From NCBI RefSeq assembly GCF_001307155.1, contig NZ_CP012830.1, positions 1 to 64,000 on the forward strand: a DNA stretch of 64,000 nucleotides. The letters are read 5' to 3'. Source of the DNA: Pseudomonas fluorescens. Lineage in GTDB: Bacteria; Pseudomonadota; Gammaproteobacteria; Pseudomonadales; Pseudomonadaceae. This document shows, piece by piece, positions 1-8,791 of this stretch. Below the pieces are notes generated by a model. The model worked only from the letters and a program-made list of their open reading frames with translations, was not told the origin of the DNA and did no database searches. Made by a program: the position numbers and the translations under genes. Numbering within the stretch: position 1 is the first letter of the stretch; each line of letters opens with the position of its first letter.

Positions 1-38
1 ACCACTTGCGCTTCCGATCTCTCGTTAGCGGGAGGCGA

Positions 39-66
39 ATTCTACAGCGTTACTCGCTGCTGTCAA
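39..66 (-). promoter_or_regulatory. rRNA operon promoter, proximal
   Basis: Read on the minus strand, TTGACA (61-66) and TAGAAT (39-44) are separated by 16 bases, a near-consensus sigma-70 promoter. The surrounding sequence matches what I remember of the leader upstream of Pseudomonas 16S rRNA genes, so the rRNA operon should start just outside the left edge and run leftwards. No rRNA sequence itself is inside the window. Confidence 0.8.
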
Positions 67-241
67 CACCTCTTTTTCTCCGCTTTCGACCGAGATGATC
101 GAACCGTTAAAAGAGCCAAACAACACCGCCCTCTTAACTCCTTCAGGCTTCGATGAACTGAAGCGTAACCGCTGCCGAAAACCGCGTAACTCTTTGTTTA
201 CCAAGGAGTTTTCCGTTTCGACTGCGCCGGAAGTGGGGCGA

Positions 242-269
242 ATTATAGACTTCCAGAATCTGCCGTCAA
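242..269 (-). promoter_or_regulatory. rRNA operon promoter, distal
   Basis: A second minus-strand promoter: TTGACG (264-269), 16-base spacer, perfect TATAAT (242-247). Together with the copy at 39-66 it forms the tandem promoter arrangement typical of rrn operons. The stretch 270-378 up to the divergent methyltransferase gene holds no gene that I can support. Confidence 0.75.
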
Positions 270-378
270 CACTTAATTTAGTTTTTCTATCCTGACGGGT
301 GAAAGCGGCCGATCAGGCACCGTAATCAGCCTGACCCCACTACGCTTATATAGAGACGATTCAACGAGCACCCCCGCC

Positions 379-1038
379 ATGAAGATCTCCCTGAAGCTGG
401 CCGTGTTCAGCATTGCAGCAGTTCTGGTCTATCTCGGGCTCGCCATTCTGGGACTGGGTGGCTTTGCTGCGTTTCTCTCGCATCCAGCCCTGGTGATCAT
501 TGCCCTTGCGACGCTGGTGATGGTGGGAGCTTCGTTGCTCACCGAAGCCAACTTGAACTCCGGGGTACGTGAAGACCGGGCCAACCGTTGGGTGCTACCG
601 GTATTTGGGGTGATTGGCGTGTTGTCCGCGTTTATTCCGGCCTATACCGACCGAATGGACTTCTGGACCTTTGATGGCGAAGGCATACGCTGGGTTGGCG
701 CAGCACTATTCATTGCGGGCGGCGCGTTGCGGATCTGGCCCGTATTCGTACTTGGCAAACGCTTCAGCGGCCTGGTCGCCATTCAACCTGGGCATACGCT
801 GGTGACTGACGGTATCTACCGAAGGCTGCGTAATCCGAGTTATCTCGGTTTATTGATCAACGCGCTGGGTTGGGCGCTGGCCTTTCGCTCCAGTGTCGGG
901 ATCGTGCTCGTCCTCCTGCTGCTCCCTGCCCTCATTGCTCGCATAAACGCCGAAGAAGACCTGTTGCGCAGTGAGTTTGGTGCCGAGTATGACGCTTACT
1001 GTGCCAAGACCTGGCGGCTCATCCCCGGGCTCTACTGA
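379..1038 (+). CDS. isoprenylcysteine carboxyl methyltransferase (ICMT/PEMT) family membrane protein
   Basis: 219 aa. Several hydrophobic segments (residues about 8-30, 36-55, 75-95, 110-130, 170-195) make this an integral inner-membrane protein. The C-terminal half carries the ICMT/phospholipid-methyltransferase signature: a G-H-x-L-V-T-x-G-I-Y-x-x-x-R-N-P-S-Y-L-G block around residues 138-160, followed by an E-E-x-x-L motif and F-G-x-x-Y-x-x-Y near the end, which in this family bind S-adenosylmethionine. The bacterial substrate is generally unknown, so no specific reaction is claimed. It starts divergently from the rRNA promoters and is convergent with the DUF1615 gene, so it is probably monocistronic. 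Confidence 0.8.
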   Translation: MKISLKLAVFSIAAVLVYLGLAILGLGGFAAFLSHPALVIIALATLVMVGASLLTEANLNSGVREDRANRWVLPVFGVIGVLSAFIPAYTDRMDFWTFDGEGIRWVGAALFIAGGALRIWPVFVLGKRFSGLVAIQPGHTLVTDGIYRRLRNPSYLGLLINALGWALAFRSSVGIVLVLLLLPALIARINAEEDLLRSEFGAEYDAYCAKTWRLIPGLY

Positions 1039-1075
1039 GATCAGCGCCCGGTACTTGCACAGCCAACGCTTACCT

Positions 1076-2173
1076 CTACTCCGCCGAAGCACGCGCCATG
1101 CAGCGCTGATAACGCTCATCGACACGCTTGGCGAACCAGGCCGTGGTGAGCTTTCGAGTGATTTTCGGGCTTTGCAACTGGATACCCGGCAGGATTGCCC
1201 TGGGCAGCGGCTTGCCTTCAGCCGTTTCCGCCAGTTCGAACACCTTCTTATATAGCTTGCTGTCTTCAAATTCCAGGCGGTTACCCAGCTCCAGCTGGTC
1301 CCTGATCGTCGTATTGCGCATGTCCAGCCGTTTACCCAACGCGCGAACCGCCAATTCCGTCGTGCCGGGCATGATCGAGTCGTAGCGGATCAGATCACCA
1401 TCCAGTGCCAAACTGCTTCCCGAAGCGTGATTGAGCGCACTCTGAAACGCGGCGTTGCGGCTGGCGTACCAACCGGCATTGAAATCGGCGAAGCGGTACA
1501 ACGCTTGGTGGTAACTCACTGGGTAGCCAAGCAAATGTGTAATGCCGAAGTACATGCCGCCACGGCGACTGAACACCTCATGACGAATCGAGCTGTCTAC
1601 CGGATAGGGATAGTGCTGTGCGTGCTGCTCGGCAAACGCGACACTGACCTGCATCGGGCCAGCGGTATGCACCGGATTGAAACCACTAAACAGTGTTTTG
1701 CCCATCGGCACCCGGCCGATGAAATCGTCGAATATCGCGCTGAGTTCCTTCTCGCTGCGCGCCGCATTCAAGCGCTCGCTGTAACTTTTGCCATTGGTTG
1801 AGCTGACCTGCAAGGCTCCGCGCACCAACAGATCGGGAATGTGTGCCCTGGCAGCACGTCGATCGATTTCATCCCGGGCGATCTTTCCCAGCCCCGGCAC
1901 TGTCGGGTCTGTTTGAAAGGTCGACTCCTGCTCGGTTACCGCCAGCACCGAACACAGGTTCTGCGTGGTGGGCGGGATCGTTTGTGCCGCAAACGCTGCA
2001 TAAATGTCGGCGGCCCAACCTTCACGGTCTGCGGTGCTGCTCGGCAACAAACGGGCAATCTGCGCTTTCACCTGTACGGGCGTCGGTTGAGCCGCTTGCC
2101 GAGCAGCCTGATTCGCGCAGCCGGCCAATAGCAGCAACGTAACTACACTCATGATCAATCGATGGGATCGCAT
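1076..2173 (-). CDS. DUF1615 lipoprotein
   Basis: 365 aa. The N-terminus (hydrophobic run, then L-L-A-G-C at residues 17-21) is a lipoprotein signal peptide with Cys21 as the lipidated residue, so the mature protein is membrane-anchored in the envelope. The body matches my memory of the DUF1615 family, with blocks such as A-V-T-E-Q-E-S-T-F and F-N-P-V-H-T-A-G-P-M-Q-V-S; the E-Q-E-S-T-F element resembles the catalytic Glu region of lysozyme-like transglycosylases, but that is only an inference. Its function is unknown. It is divergent from the FAD monooxygenase. Confidence 0.75.
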   Translation of the reverse strand: MRSHRLIMSVVTLLLLAGCANQAARQAAQPTPVQVKAQIARLLPSSTADREGWAADIYAAFAAQTIPPTTQNLCSVLAVTEQESTFQTDPTVPGLGKIARDEIDRRAARAHIPDLLVRGALQVSSTNGKSYSERLNAARSEKELSAIFDDFIGRVPMGKTLFSGFNPVHTAGPMQVSVAFAEQHAQHYPYPVDSSIRHEVFSRRGGMYFGITHLLGYPVSYHQALYRFADFNAGWYASRNAAFQSALNHASGSSLALDGDLIRYDSIMPGTTELAVRALGKRLDMRNTTIRDQLELGNRLEFEDSKLYKKVFELAETAEGKPLPRAILPGIQLQSPKITRKLTTAWFAKRVDERYQRCMARASAE

Positions 2174-2318
2174 TTTTTACATGGGTCCTTTTAAGCGCCC
2201 TGACCGCCGAGGATATCGCTTCTTGAACCATTGCATCGGAGGATGCAAGCACCTCGGTCAATCGGATCTAAACTGGATACACCCCTGTTCAGCGGGACTC
2301 TCGACCGAGGGCAACGAC

Positions 2319-3848
2319 ATGAACCGCAGCGATGTACTGATCGTTGGCGCCGGCCCCACAGGACTGGTCCTGGCGCTGTGGCTCAGCAAGCTTGGAGTCC
2401 GGGTGCGCATACTCGACAAGACCAGCGCACCCGGCACCACTTCTCGCGCCCTGGCGGTTCAGGCACGGACGCTGGAATTGTACCGCCAGCTCGACCTCAG
2501 CCAAGCCGTGGTGCAGAACGGCCACAAAGTACCGGCAGTCAATCTGTGGGTCAAAGGCGAACCAGTGGCGCGGTTACCGTTCGAGGATATCGGCAAGGAC
2601 CTGACCCCTTACTCGTTTCTGGAAATGTTCCCGCAGGACCAGCACGAGCGACTGTTGATCGAACGCCTGGAGCAGTTCGGCGTGGTGGTCGAGCGCGACA
2701 CCGAGCTGATCGGTTTCAGCGAACATGGCGGCAGCATTACCGCGCAGTTGCTCCTGCCCGACGGCCAGGAACATACCTGTCAGACCTGCTACCTGGCCGG
2801 TTGTGACGGTGCTCGTTCTACCGTGCGCAAGGCACTCGACATCGGCTTTCCCGGCGGCACCTACCAGCAAGTGTTTTATGTCGCCGACGTCGAAGCCTCA
2901 GGTCTGGCGCTCAATGGTGAACTGCATGTGGATCTGGATGAAGCCGACTTTCTGGCGGTTTTTCCGCTGGCCGGCGAAGGCCGTGCAAGGTTGATCGGAA
3001 CAGTGCGCGATGAACGCGCGGAACAGGCTGAAACCCTCAAGTTTGAAGACGTCAGTAGCCGGGCCATCGAACACCTGAAAGTTCAGGTAAACAAGGTCAA
3101 CTGGTTTTCGACCTATCGGGTCCATCACCGGGTAGCGGACACCTTCCGCTTCGGGCGCGCCTTTTTGCTCGGTGACGCTGCCCATGTGCACAGCCCCGCC
3201 GGTGGCCAGGGCATGAACACCGGTATTGGCGACGCGATCAACCTCGCCTGGAAACTCGCTGCCGTTCTCAATGGAGCAGCCAACGACAAACTGCTCGACA
3301 GTTATGAAGTCGAACGCATGGCCTTTGCCCGGCGACTGGTGGCAACCACCGACCGGGTGTTCAATTTCGTCTCCGCCGAAGGCGCAATGGCCGACGTGAT
3401 ACGCACCCGCATTGCACCGTTCCTGCTACCCAAAATGGTCTCATTTGAATTGGCGCGCGAGTATCTGTTTCGTACGGTGTCGCAAATCACCCTGAATTAT
3501 CGCGGGATGCCTCTGAGCGAAGGCCACGCCGGCCATGTTTTTGGCGGTGATCGCCTGCCCTGGGCGCATGACAGCGAGGCCGATAACTTCGACAGCCTGA
3601 CAAGCCTCAACTGGCAGGTTCACGTATACGGCGACACCAGCGAAGAAATGCTCGCCTGGTGCGCCGAGCATCACTTGGCACTGCACGTTTTCGACTGGCA
3701 TCCGACCCACGAAGCCGCCGGGCTGGCGCGCAATGGCTTCTATCTATTAAGGCCCGACAGTTATGTGGCCGTCGCCGACCTGTCCGCCGACCCGAAAGTC
3801 ATCGAGCGTTACTTCCGGGACCACGGGATCAAACCGTTCCTCTGGTAA
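2319..3848 (+). CDS. FAD-dependent aromatic-ring monooxygenase (PheA/TfdB family)
   Basis: 509 aa from ATG 2319; the frame is open upstream to 2151, but the Rossmann fold begins directly at residue 4 (V-L-I-V-G-A-G-P-T-G-L), which fixes the start. The second FAD motif G-D-A-A-H-V-H-S-P-A-G-G-Q-G-M-N-T-G-I-G-D-A lies near residue 285. The C-terminal 130 residues form the thioredoxin-like domain usual in phenol/resorcinol hydroxylases. Such enzymes hydroxylate aromatic or polyketide substrates with NAD(P)H and O2. No pathway genes flank it, so the substrate cannot be named. Confidence 0.85.
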   Translation: MNRSDVLIVGAGPTGLVLALWLSKLGVRVRILDKTSAPGTTSRALAVQARTLELYRQLDLSQAVVQNGHKVPAVNLWVKGEPVARLPFEDIGKDLTPYSFLEMFPQDQHERLLIERLEQFGVVVERDTELIGFSEHGGSITAQLLLPDGQEHTCQTCYLAGCDGARSTVRKALDIGFPGGTYQQVFYVADVEASGLALNGELHVDLDEADFLAVFPLAGEGRARLIGTVRDERAEQAETLKFEDVSSRAIEHLKVQVNKVNWFSTYRVHHRVADTFRFGRAFLLGDAAHVHSPAGGQGMNTGIGDAINLAWKLAAVLNGAANDKLLDSYEVERMAFARRLVATTDRVFNFVSAEGAMADVIRTRIAPFLLPKMVSFELAREYLFRTVSQITLNYRGMPLSEGHAGHVFGGDRLPWAHDSEADNFDSLTSLNWQVHVYGDTSEEMLAWCAEHHLALHVFDWHPTHEAAGLARNGFYLLRPDSYVAVADLSADPKVIERYFRDHGIKPFLW

Positions 3849-3867
3849 CAATGGAACGCCCGGCGGC

Positions 3868-4842
3868 TTAGATGCCGCTCAACGCCAGGTCCATCGCAAA
3901 GTAGGTGAAGATCAGGTCCGCGCCCGCCCGCTTGATCGCCCCCAGACTCTCGCGCACCACACGGTCCTCATCGATCGCACCGGCGGCGGCACCGAACTTG
4001 ATCATCGCGTATTCGCCACTCACCTGATATGCCGCCAACGGCAAACGCGACGCTTCGCGGATATCACGGATGATGTCCAGATATGCACCAGCCGGCTTGA
4101 CCATCAGCGCATCAGCGCCTTCCTGCTCATCGAGCAACGACTCGCGCACTGCTTCACGGCGGTTCATCGGGTTCATCTGGTAACTTTTACGATCGCCTTT
4201 GAGCGCACTGCCACCGGCTTCGCGGAACGGACCATAGAGCGCCGAGGCAAATTTGGTCGAATAGGCCATGATCGAAGTCTGGCTGAAGCCGGCTTCGTCG
4301 AGCGCCCGGCGAATCGCCTGGACCTGCCCGTCCATTGCCGCTGAAGGCGCAATCACGTCGGCCCCGGCCCGTGCAGCGGCGACAGCTTGCTTGCCGAGAT
4401 TGATCAGGGTCTTGTCGTTATCGACTTCCCCCGCATGCATCACCCCACAGTGACCATGATCGGTGTACTCGCAAAAACAGGTGTCGGACATCACGATCAT
4501 CTCCGGCACCGCGTCCTTGCAGATCCGTGCCATACGCGACACCAGACCGTTTTCATTCCAGGTGTCGCTGCCGCTGCCATCCAGGTGATGGGAGACCCCG
4601 AAAGTCATTACCGACTTGATGCCCGCCCGCGCATAGCGTTCGATTTCGCCTGCCAGTTTCGACTCCGGAATCCGCCGCACGCCGGGCATGCTGGTAATCG
4701 GCACGAAATCGTCGATTTCTTCTTCGACAAAGATCGGCAGCACCAGGTCATTGAGGGTGAACTCGGTTTCCTGGAACAGACTGCGCAACTGCGGATTGCG
4801 ACGCAAACGACGTGGACGAGCTTCGGGGAACTGGCTGGACAT
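3868..4842 (-). CDS. hemB: delta-aminolevulinic acid dehydratase, zinc-type
   Basis: 324 aa, full family length. It condenses two 5-aminolevulinates to porphobilinogen in haem synthesis (cytosol). The Schiff-base lysines are visible in [12 protein letters not shown] and M-V-K-P-A-G. The metal loop reads [14 protein letters not shown], that is, all three zinc-binding cysteines of the E. coli-type enzyme. As I recall, the main P. aeruginosa HemB instead has the Asp/Ala Mg-type loop, so this is probably the second, zinc-dependent paralogue. It is convergent with the monooxygenase and shares no operon with other haem genes. Confidence 0.92.
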   Translation of the reverse strand: MSSQFPEARPRRLRRNPQLRSLFQETEFTLNDLVLPIFVEEEIDDFVPITSMPGVRRIPESKLAGEIERYARAGIKSVMTFGVSHHLDGSGSDTWNENGLVSRMARICKDAVPEMIVMSDTCFCEYTDHGHCGVMHAGEVDNDKTLINLGKQAVAAARAGADVIAPSAAMDGQVQAIRRALDEAGFSQTSIMAYSTKFASALYGPFREAGGSALKGDRKSYQMNPMNRREAVRESLLDEQEGADALMVKPAGAYLDIIRDIREASRLPLAAYQVSGEYAMIKFGAAAGAIDEDRVVRESLGAIKRAGADLIFTYFAMDLALSGI

Positions 4843-5005
4843 GGGTTTTCCTGGCAGGAGGCCAACGGCCTGGACAAGACGAAAGTCATAAAGGAAGGGA
4901 GCTTATGCCCCTCTCCCCCGTCGACACAAACGTAAGTTGAAGAACAGTTTATTTCCGATTCGGTAACAGTTTGGCGGCGAGCAACGGTCAAGAAGCTCGC
5001 CAGCG

Positions 5006-5848
5006 TTACAGGTTCAAGCTGCCGTCGATACAGGTCACGACCGAGCCGCCGATCCAGATGTCAGCGCCGATCCGTTCGACCCGGATTCTCCCGGCGCGGC
5101 CCATGGTCAGGCCCTGGCTGACCACGTAAACCTCCGGCGCCAGCCCCTCGGCCAATAACCATTGGGCAACGCCGGCATTCAAGCTGCCGGTGGCCGGATC
5201 TTCGGGCATGCCGTCCCCGGATATGAACGCGCGCACCTCAAACTGGGCCTCGTCGCCATCACGTTCGGAGTGCCACGGCGCAATGACACCGATCGCCAGC
5301 CCGAGCATCTGTGAATGATCGGGTTGCAGCGCCAGCACTTGCTCACGCTCGGCGAGCATCACGGCCAACCAGCCAGCACCGTTATCAACCCATTGCGCCC
5401 GAATAATCGCACCGGCTTCCAGCCCGAGCCCAAGGCGCACCCGCTCCACCAGTGCCACATCCAGCGGGCCGGACTTGAGCAACGGTGGTGCGAGGAACGC
5501 CAGGTCGGTGCCACGGCGGCGGATTCGCACCAGGCCAACGCCACACTCCTGAATGATCTCCTCACCCTTGGGAATGCCACCGGCCTCCAGCCAGGCATGA
5601 CAACTGCCCAGGGTCGGATGACCGGCAAACGGCAACTCCTGCAAGGTGGTGAAGATTCGGACTCGATAATCGGCCCGCGAATCGCCGGGCTCCAGCAAGA
5701 AGGTGGTTTCGCTGAGGTTGGTCCAGGTCGCAAACGCCGCCATGCGTTCGTCACTCAGTTCGTCAGCCCCCAAGACCACGGCCAACGGGTTGCCCTTCAG
5801 TGCAACACGGCTGAAGACGTCCACCTGTTTGAAGTCGTATCGAGGCAT
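5006..5848 (-). CDS. PhzF-family isomerase/epimerase-like protein
   Basis: 280 aa. It has the two-lobed PhzF/diaminopimelate-epimerase-like fold by sequence: an N-terminal Q-V-D-V-F-S-x-x-A-L-K-G-N-P-L-A-V block, the N-L-S-E-T-T-F motif whose Glu is the catalytic acid in PhzF, F-A-G-H-P-T-L-G-S, and the C-terminal D-P-A-T-G-S-L-N substrate loop. No phenazine genes are nearby, so this is one of the many PhzF-like proteins of unknown substrate, not phenazine biosynthesis. It lies 47 bases downstream of the GST gene on the same strand and may be co-transcribed with it. Confidence 0.85.
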   Translation of the reverse strand: MPRYDFKQVDVFSRVALKGNPLAVVLGADELSDERMAAFATWTNLSETTFLLEPGDSRADYRVRIFTTLQELPFAGHPTLGSCHAWLEAGGIPKGEEIIQECGVGLVRIRRRGTDLAFLAPPLLKSGPLDVALVERVRLGLGLEAGAIIRAQWVDNGAGWLAVMLAEREQVLALQPDHSQMLGLAIGVIAPWHSERDGDEAQFEVRAFISGDGMPEDPATGSLNAGVAQWLLAEGLAPEVYVVSQGLTMGRAGRIRVERIGADIWIGGSVVTCIDGSLNL

Positions 5849-5895
5849 TGCTCTTCCTTAAGCCGGGCTAAATCATGGAGTCGTGACGCTTGCCG

Positions 5896-6594
5896 TCACT
5901 TGGGAATTTCCAGCCCGCGAATCACTGCCGGCCGTGCCAGGAAGCGCTCCAGCACGCGCAATACGTTCGGGAAGTTGTTGATCCCGACCAGATCCCCTGC
6001 CTCATAGAAACCGATCAGGTTGCGCACCCACGGGAACGTCGCGATATCGGCAATGGTGTAACGCTCACCCATGATCCAGTCGCGGCCTTCCAGGCGACCG
6101 TCGAGCACTTTAAGCAAACGCTTGCTCTCTTCGACGTAGCGGTCACGCGGGCGCTTGTCCTCGTAGTCCTTGCCGGCAAATCTATGGAAAAAGCCCAACT
6201 GACCAAACATCGGTCCGATGCCACCCATCTGGAACATCAACCACTGAATCGTCTCGTAACGTGCGGCCGATTCCTGCGCCAGCAGTTGCCCGCTTTTGTC
6301 GGCGAGGTAGATCAGAATCGCTCCGGACTCGAACAATGCCAGTGGCTGATCACCCGGCCCGTGGGGGTCCAGGATCGCCGGAATCTTGTTGTTGGGGTTC
6401 AGTGACAAGAATGCTGGAGAGAACTGATCATTGGTATCGAAACCCACCCGGTGCGGCTCGTAAGGCAAGCCGGTTTCTTCGAGCATGATCGAGACTTTGA
6501 CACCGTTGGGTGTCGGCAACGAATAGAGCTGTATCCACTCGGGAAACTGCGCAGGCCATTTCTCAGTAATCGGGAATGCAGACAAATCGGTCAT
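5896..6594 (-). CDS. glutathione S-transferase family protein (YfcG/YghU type)
   Basis: 232 aa from ATG 6594 (an in-frame ATG at 6603 is also possible). The N-terminal thioredoxin-like domain shows L-Y-S-L-P-T-P-N-G-V-K-V-S-I-M-L-E-E, with the Asn typical of the nu-class YfcG/YghU enzymes instead of a catalytic Cys/Ser, then N-P-N-N-K-I-P-A-I and F-E-S-G-A-I-L-I-Y-L-A (glutathione gamma-Glu site). The helical C-terminal domain ends with an intact N-capping region. YfcG-like proteins have disulfide reductase activity with glutathione. It is followed by the PhzF-like gene. Confidence 0.87.
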   Translation of the reverse strand: MTDLSAFPITEKWPAQFPEWIQLYSLPTPNGVKVSIMLEETGLPYEPHRVGFDTNDQFSPAFLSLNPNNKIPAILDPHGPGDQPLALFESGAILIYLADKSGQLLAQESAARYETIQWLMFQMGGIGPMFGQLGFFHRFAGKDYEDKRPRDRYVEESKRLLKVLDGRLEGRDWIMGERYTIADIATFPWVRNLIGFYEAGDLVGINNFPNVLRVLERFLARPAVIRGLEIPK

Positions 6595-6603
6595 GGTGAA
6601 CAT

Positions 6604-6923
6604 CCAGTGACAGTTGAATGGCGATGATGGGGGCTGGTCGCGGCAGATGCCCGGCCTTCAAGGCGGTTAGATTATAAGCACGACGCTGATGGGGCCAGGT
6701 TAATTCAGAAACATTCTGTCGATAACCTTCCGGTCAGCCAACCCGCTCCGCAGATAAAGTAATGCGCGCCGATTCGAATCGAACCAAAGGGCGCACGTGG
6801 ACTCCAAGGCTGCCCTTGCGTTAGACGAATCGACCCCACGACATGAAAAGCACTTTGAAGCCGCGAGCTTCCGGTGTGATGTTTTGTCAGCCTTAAACGA
6901 ATGCGCTGAAGAATAATAACTCA
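6604..6923. other. intergenic region without a recognised gene
   Basis: About 320 bases between the divergent GST and histidine-phosphatase genes. It should contain both promoters. I see no RNA gene, repeat or conserved small reading frame. Confidence 0.5.
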
Positions 6924-7598
6924 ATGAAAAAGCACCTGAACTTCGTTAAAACCCTGAAGCCGCGCCCCCTGGTGTTTTGTGCGGCCTTGCTCATGACCTG
7001 CGTCCTGTTCCTGGCGCTGGAAGCCAGTGAGACCCGCGCCCAACCGGCTGACGGCACCCAGACCCTGGTGTTCTTGCGCCATGCAGAAAAGCCCGCCGGA
7101 GGTCTCGGCCAGCTGAACTGCCAGGGCCTGAACCGCGCGATCAAACTGGCAGAGCTACTGCCAGAAAAGTTCGGCAAAGCCAATTACGTGTTTGCCGCCA
7201 ATCCGACACGCAACGTCGAGGAAGGCGAGTTCAACAACTCCTACAGCTACCTCCGCCCCCTGCTGACCATCAGCCCCACCGCAATCAAACTCGGGCTGCC
7301 GGTGAACATCGAATTTTCGGCCAACGACATCAGCGAACTGGCCGACGAGCTACTTCACGCCAAGTACCGCAACTCGATCATCTACACGGCCTGGTCCCAC
7401 GGCTATCTGCCGGAGTTGATCAACAAGGTGGCGGAAGAGGCCACCGGTGAAAAACGCGCCCTTCTCGATGACTGGCCATCCAACGATTTCGACTCGCTGT
7501 ATGTGCTGACTCTGACCTGGCACAACGGCAAGGCCACCTTGCTCAGTCATCGTTACAAGCAAGAGCTGAACAACGGCCCGCAGACGTGTCCCACATAA
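6924..7598 (+). CDS. histidine phosphatase superfamily protein, membrane-anchored or exported
   Basis: 224 aa. A basic N-terminus followed by a hydrophobic segment (residues 14-32) indicates a signal anchor or signal peptide. The catalytic histidine lies in V-F-L-R-H-A-E-K-P, the RHxx motif of branch-2-like histidine phosphatases, and A-A-N-P-T-R is the second conserved element. The later S-H-G-Y-L-P-E-L resembles the distal catalytic His region. The substrate is unknown. It precedes the permease gene by about 90 bases on the same strand. Confidence 0.75.
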   Translation: MKKHLNFVKTLKPRPLVFCAALLMTCVLFLALEASETRAQPADGTQTLVFLRHAEKPAGGLGQLNCQGLNRAIKLAELLPEKFGKANYVFAANPTRNVEEGEFNNSYSYLRPLLTISPTAIKLGLPVNIEFSANDISELADELLHAKYRNSIIYTAWSHGYLPELINKVAEEATGEKRALLDDWPSNDFDSLYVLTLTWHNGKATLLSHRYKQELNNGPQTCPT

Positions 7599-7689
7599 CG
7601 GGTCGGCGTGTGCCCACCGTTTCCGGGCCTCTGGACTAAACTGCACTGGAGTATGATGCCCCACTGTCCTAATTGTCCGGAGCCTCTGT

Positions 7690-8745
7690 ATGTCCAACTC
7701 CTTAGCGGTCCCCAACCGGGGCCTGGCGCTCTGGTGGAAACCCGCCCTGTTCCTGCTGGTTGCCTGTATCGGCCTCTACTACGTCAAGTGGTCGCCCTAC
7801 TACCTCAAGGCATTCGTGGCTGCCGACAGCCACAGCATCGGCGCCTCCATCCTCAACGATGAACAAACCTCACCGCTCGCCGCTGCACTGGTGTACGCCA
7901 AGGTGTACTTCCTGGCGATCTGGAAAGCGGCCGTACTGGCGGTGATCCTGGGTTCGCTGTTGCAGGTATTGATTCCGCGAGACTGGCTGCTGCGCTTGTT
8001 CGGCCGTGCCGGTTTTGCTTCGACCTTGCGCGGCGGCTTGTTCGCCTTGCCAGGCATGATGTGCACCTGCTGCGCCGCGCCCGTGGTGTCCGGCATGCGC
8101 CGTCAGAACGTCTCGGTGGGGGCGGCATTGGCATTCTGGATTGCCAACCCGGTACTCAACCCGGCAACGCTGGTGTTCATGGGCTTCGTACTCGGCTGGG
8201 GCTTTACCGCACTGCGGCTGGTGGCGGGAATTGTGCTGGTGCTGGGTGTTTCGTTGGTCGCCCAACGCATCTCGCGACCCGATTACATGCCGGAGGCGGC
8301 GCTGGAAGCAGTGGCCGAAGCGACCCGCGCAACCGACGCACAACCCTTTCTGAGTCGCTGGGCGCGGACCTTGTGGCAATTGTTCTGGACCACCATTCCG
8401 ATCTATGTGCTGGCAGTCCTGGTTCTGGGCGCAGCCCGGGTCTGGCTGTTCCCGCACGTTGACGGAGCGATGGCCAACAGCTTGCTATGGCTGATACCGC
8501 TGGCCATCGTCGGCACGCTGTTCATGATTCCCACCGCCGCGGAAATCCCCATTGTGCAAACCATGATGACCCTGGGTTTGGGCACCGCACCGGCCGTGGC
8601 GCTACTCATGACCTTGCCGAGCATCAGCCTGCCGTCGCTGTTGATGCTGCGCAAGGATTTCGATACCCGGGTGCTGGTAACCGTAGCTGTGCTGACCATG
8701 CTGGTTGGCGTGATCTGCGGCCTGATCGGCGCGATGGTGCTTTAA
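7690..8745 (+). CDS. ArsP/SO_0444-type predicted permease
   Basis: 351 aa polytopic inner-membrane protein with about eight transmembrane segments in two homologous halves separated by a charged loop (residues about 195-225). A cysteine cluster M-M-C-T-C-C-A-A-P-V-V-S-G-M-R-R sits in a membrane-associated segment near residue 120, and each half has a conserved P-N-P/P-x-x-E-I-P type break (I-A-N-P-V-L-N-P and A-A-E-I-P-I-V-Q). These are features of the ArsP/SO_0444 permease family, linked in other bacteria to organoarsenical or metal efflux; the substrate here is unproven. No ArsR-like regulator is adjacent. Confidence 0.78.
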   Translation: MSNSLAVPNRGLALWWKPALFLLVACIGLYYVKWSPYYLKAFVAADSHSIGASILNDEQTSPLAAALVYAKVYFLAIWKAAVLAVILGSLLQVLIPRDWLLRLFGRAGFASTLRGGLFALPGMMCTCCAAPVVSGMRRQNVSVGAALAFWIANPVLNPATLVFMGFVLGWGFTALRLVAGIVLVLGVSLVAQRISRPDYMPEAALEAVAEATRATDAQPFLSRWARTLWQLFWTTIPIYVLAVLVLGAARVWLFPHVDGAMANSLLWLIPLAIVGTLFMIPTAAEIPIVQTMMTLGLGTAPAVALLMTLPSISLPSLLMLRKDFDTRVLVTVAVLTMLVGVICGLIGAMVL

Positions 8746-8758
8746 ACGGGGATTGCAG

Positions 8759-8778
8759 GCGCTGGTGTTAACCAGCGC
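8759..8778. terminator. hairpin between convergent genes
   Basis: A perfect 8-bp stem, GCGCTGGT / ACCAGCGC, with a GTTA loop lies between the stops of the permease and mnmH. There is no U tract on either side, so terminator function is only likely from position. Confidence 0.4.
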
Positions 8779-8791
8779 TTGCGTCTCGATC

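Noticed and set aside
1..20. The first bases end in CTTCCGATCT, like a sequencing-adapter tail
   Set aside because: The sequence continues without a break into the recognisable rRNA promoter region, and the GCGCTTCCGATCT there belongs to the leader as I remember it from other pseudomonads. It is natural sequence.
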